A stretch of DNA of 64,000 bases from Mesorhizobium amorphae CCNWGS0123 (GTDB lineage: Bacteria > Pseudomonadota > Alphaproteobacteria > Rhizobiales > Rhizobiaceae), in the NCBI RefSeq assembly GCF_001686985.1, contig NZ_CP015318.1, forward strand, positions 4,028,001-4,092,000. The letters are read 5' to 3'. The notes beneath the pieces are model-generated. The model searched no databases, was not told the origin of the DNA, and saw only the letters and a program-made list of their open reading frames with translations. The first letter of the stretch is position 1; each line of letters begins with the position of its first letter. Shown here in pieces: positions 62,059-64,000 of the stretch. The translations under genes and the position numbers were made by a program.

Positions 62059-62382
62059 TCAGTGTCTCGACTGACGTTTCGGCTGGTAGCGGCCGTCGGG
62101 CCGTTTGTCGAACATCTCGCGGATCTGCGGATGCCGGACCGGTTCGCCCGACTGGTCCTCGAGCAGGTTCTGCTCGGACACATAGGCGATGTATTCCGTC
62201 TCCGAGTTTTCGGCCAGCAGATGGTAGAAAGGCTGGTCCTTGCGCGGCCGCACGTCGGCCGGGATCGCCTCGTACCACTCCTCGGTGTTGGCGAATTGCG
62301 GATCGACATCGAAGATCACGCCGCGGAACGGAAACAGCCGGTGGCGGACCACTTGTCCGATCGAGAATTTGGCCGTTTTCAT
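62059..62382 (-). CDS. hspQ: heat-shock protein HspQ
   Basis: A 107-residue protein of the HspQ/YccV family, with FSIGQVVRHRLFPFRGVIFDVDPQFANTEEWY and QPFYHLLAEN...YIAYVSEQNLLED, typical of the hemimethylated-DNA-binding fold. In enterobacteria it binds the Lon protease and affects DnaA levels. ATG 62382 has GGTGAG upstream; GTG codons four and five residues earlier are alternatives. Its 3' end faces the IalB terminator. Confidence 0.9.
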   Translation of the reverse strand: MKTAKFSIGQVVRHRLFPFRGVIFDVDPQFANTEEWYEAIPADVRPRKDQPFYHLLAENSETEYIAYVSEQNLLEDQSGEPVRHPQIREMFDKRPDGRYQPKRQSRH

Positions 62383-62603
62383 CGTACTCACCACTTAAGT
62401 CTTCAAGGCGACGCGAAGACGCCCTAAGACCTTGAATCTACACAACCCGCCACCAAAATCGAGCCCCACTTTAGGGTGAGTGGGTGCTATTTGACGCAGA
62501 CGCTCCTTCAATTCAATCCCGAAGCGCTTGACGTCTGGTCAAGCAACGTACCATCCGGTCCAGAGGTTTCGGGACGGGGCAAGAATGTCCGATGTCGGCC
62601 TGG

Positions 62604-63815
62604 TTACCGACGGACCTGTTTCCTGAAGCCCCCAGTGAGCGCCTGGAAGCCACTGCCCGGCCGCAGCCCCTCACGCATGAAGAAGGCGCGCAGCGGTGCG
62701 AAGCTGCCAAGCACGCTGAGACCGGCACTGCGCGCCATCTGCGCCGGCAGCATGTCCGACAGCAGCGACCTGTTGAGCAGATTGACCGCACCGCTGCGCG
62801 CCAATATGTCGGGCCGCCGCCTGGAATCATAGGCCGCAAGGCTCATCCTGGAGCCTGGATCGGTTCGATTTTCGCAAGCGATTCCAATCAGGTCGTCGAT
62901 ATCCCTGATACCGAGATTGAGACCTTGTGCGCCGATCGGCGGGAAAACATGCGCGGCTTCACCGACCAGCGCGACACGGTTCTGCGCGAAACGCCCGGGT
63001 GACGCCGCCGACAGAGGGTAGACCTGCCGGCCAGGCTCAACGGAGACCCGGCCCAGCATCGACTGCATCTGCTCCTCGACGCGCTGTGAAAGCGTGTCGT
63101 CATCGAGTGCCGCAAGCTCTTTCGCCGTTTCCGGCTTTACCACCCAGACAAGGCTGGAGCGGTTGCCGGGCAGGGGAACCTGCGTGAACGGACCGGTTTC
63201 GGTGTGGAATTCGGTCGAGGTGAAGGCATGCTCGCTACGATGGCTGAAATTGAGGACGAGCGCTGCCTGCGGATAGGGCCGCACGGAGGCCGGGATGCCT
63301 GCCGCCTCGCGCGCCGGCGACAGGCGCCCATCGGCGGCAACCGCCAGCGATGCCGAAACCTCGCTGCCATCGGCCAATGTCGCATGCGCATGGCCGGCGT
63401 CGAGGCGCCAGCTCTCAACCATCGACTTCCGCCAGTCGATGCCGGGATGCGCGGCAACCGCCTTGGCAAGGGCGGGGAGAAGAACACTGTTGGGCAGGTT
63501 CAGGCCGAACTGCTCCTCGCCGATTTCGGTCGCGCGGAAGGTGACCGTCGGGCTGCGGATCAGTCGTCCGGTTGCATCGACGATGCGCATCACCTTCAGC
63601 GCCGCCGCCTTCGGCTTGAGGTCGGCGAGCACGCCCAGCCGCTCGAGCACCGCAAGGGCAGGGTTCATCAGGGCGGTGGTGCGACCATCGGCGCCGGCAG
63701 CTTCCGGGCCGACCAGCGTCACCGGAAAGCCTGCTTCGGCAAAGCCGAGCGCGGCGATCAGGCCGGCCGGGCCGCTGCCGGCTACCAGTATTCGCGCTGT
63801 TTCCTGATGGTCCAA
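62604..63815 (-). CDS. UbiH/COQ6-type FAD-dependent monooxygenase
   Basis: A ~403-residue flavoprotein, with the FAD-binding ILVAGSGPAGLIAALGFAEAG, the LAVAADGRLSPAREAAG (DG motif), and the second FAD motif VALVGEAAHVFPPIGAQGLNLGI (GD motif; here GE). It is of the UbiH/UbiF/Coq6 ubiquinone-hydroxylase group; which ring position is hydroxylated cannot be told. The start is uncertain: TTG 63815 has GGAAG upstream and gives the expected N-terminus; TTG 63857 is the longer alternative. Note GEAAHVFPP replaces the common GDAAH. Confidence 0.87.
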   Translation of the reverse strand: MDHQETARILVAGSGPAGLIAALGFAEAGFPVTLVGPEAAGADGRTTALMNPALAVLERLGVLADLKPKAAALKVMRIVDATGRLIRSPTVTFRATEIGEEQFGLNLPNSVLLPALAKAVAAHPGIDWRKSMVESWRLDAGHAHATLADGSEVSASLAVAADGRLSPAREAAGIPASVRPYPQAALVLNFSHRSEHAFTSTEFHTETGPFTQVPLPGNRSSLVWVVKPETAKELAALDDDTLSQRVEEQMQSMLGRVSVEPGRQVYPLSAASPGRFAQNRVALVGEAAHVFPPIGAQGLNLGIRDIDDLIGIACENRTDPGSRMSLAAYDSRRRPDILARSGAVNLLNRSLLSDMLPAQMARSAGLSVLGSFAPLRAFFMREGLRPGSGFQALTGGFRKQVRR

Positions 63816-63916
63816 TTTCGGCTTCCGGATCGCAATTGAGGCCCAACCGGCCGCCAATCTGTATAGGCCCGATCATGCGGCTTGATCAACGCGGCGATTC
63901 GGCCCATTCGATTGCC

Positions 63917-64000
63917 ATGAGCGACGACTTCAGCCATCTCGACCGGGCCGGCCGCGCCACCGCAGGCGTCGCGCGCAATCCCCGGCTGGCGGTGACCGTC
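63917..64000 (+). CDS. start of an unidentified gene, cut by the window edge
   Basis: An open frame (SDDFSHLDRAGRATAGVARNPRLAV) begins at ATG 63917, or at ATG 63875 in the same frame, divergent from the monooxygenase gene, and runs to the end. Only about 28 codons are visible and I do not recognise the family. Confidence 0.4.
   Translation, partial: MSDDFSHLDRAGRATAGVARNPRLAVTV

Noticed and set aside
1..64000. CRISPR array or complete insertion sequence
   Set aside because: No regular repeat-spacer pattern and no transposase gene were seen.

Overview
The window looks like chromosomal DNA of an alphaproteobacterium of the order Rhizobiales, most likely a Mesorhizobium or close relative (inference). 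Supporting signs are the high GC content with strong third-position bias, a DUF982 protein (a family largely confined to rhizobia), short rhizobial palindromic intergenic elements, a DivJ/PleC-type histidine kinase, an IalB-family secreted protein, and ordinary housekeeping genes of that group.

Layout. 1-8.3 kb: end of pyrG, a DUF1697 protein, an NCS1 transporter, DUF982, dusA, a DUF1289/aspartic-protease pair, cobT and an orphan histidine kinase. 8.4-16.2 kb: thermonuclease, GST, a UDG-like protein, an Lrp/AsnC regulator, a DUF3299 protein, a GNAT/AlkD-like/beta-hydroxyacid dehydrogenase run, and a polar amino-acid ABC importer without its ATPase. 16.4-27 kb: molybdenum-cofactor genes (mobB, mobA, moaA) separated by a DMT transporter and two broken genes for small secreted proteins; then DUF971, an NTF2-like protein, a PPOX protein, a MarR/hydrolase divergent pair with twin operators, an SDR remnant, a large L,D-transpeptidase, and two small envelope proteins.

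27.4-49.2 kb is the unusual part, an accessory block. It begins with a class III nucleotide cyclase carrying a TolB-like/TPR sensor, followed by a 1441-residue fusion of cytochrome P450, membrane segments and a DyP-type peroxidase, then a CRP-family regulator. Next come six genes in one direction: a subtilisin fused to a HExxH metallopeptidase, a ComEC-like metallo-beta-lactamase-fold protein, a trypsin fused to a NUC1-type DNA/RNA endonuclease, an effector-associated-domain (EAD)-trypsin protein, an EAD-helical protein with a damaged start, and a membrane protein carrying a nuclease-like domain that lacks the catalytic His. The block ends with a winged-helix regulator that has the same TolB-like/TPR sensor as the cyclase. 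A perfect TGTGA-N6-TCACA site lies upstream of the protease genes and a 9/10 match lies upstream of the P450-DyP gene, so a cyclase-to-CRP-to-target circuit can be proposed. The domain set resembles EAD-coupled protease/nuclease conflict systems, but no STAND NTPase is present; I read it as a possible undescribed cytosolic protease/nuclease defence or self-destruction module with an attached haem-peroxidase arm (inference). tRNA-Val(CAC) lies just outside, with its 3' end facing the block.

49.8-64 kb returns to core genes: gph (with a promoter-terminator leader), rpiA, a DUF2059 protein, gor, mgtE, an SbmA/YddA-type ABC protein, a DUF6636-like secreted protein, a FrnE-like DsbA, a YejA-like peptide-binding protein, ialB-like, hspQ, a UbiH-type monooxygenase, and the first codons of one more gene at the right edge.
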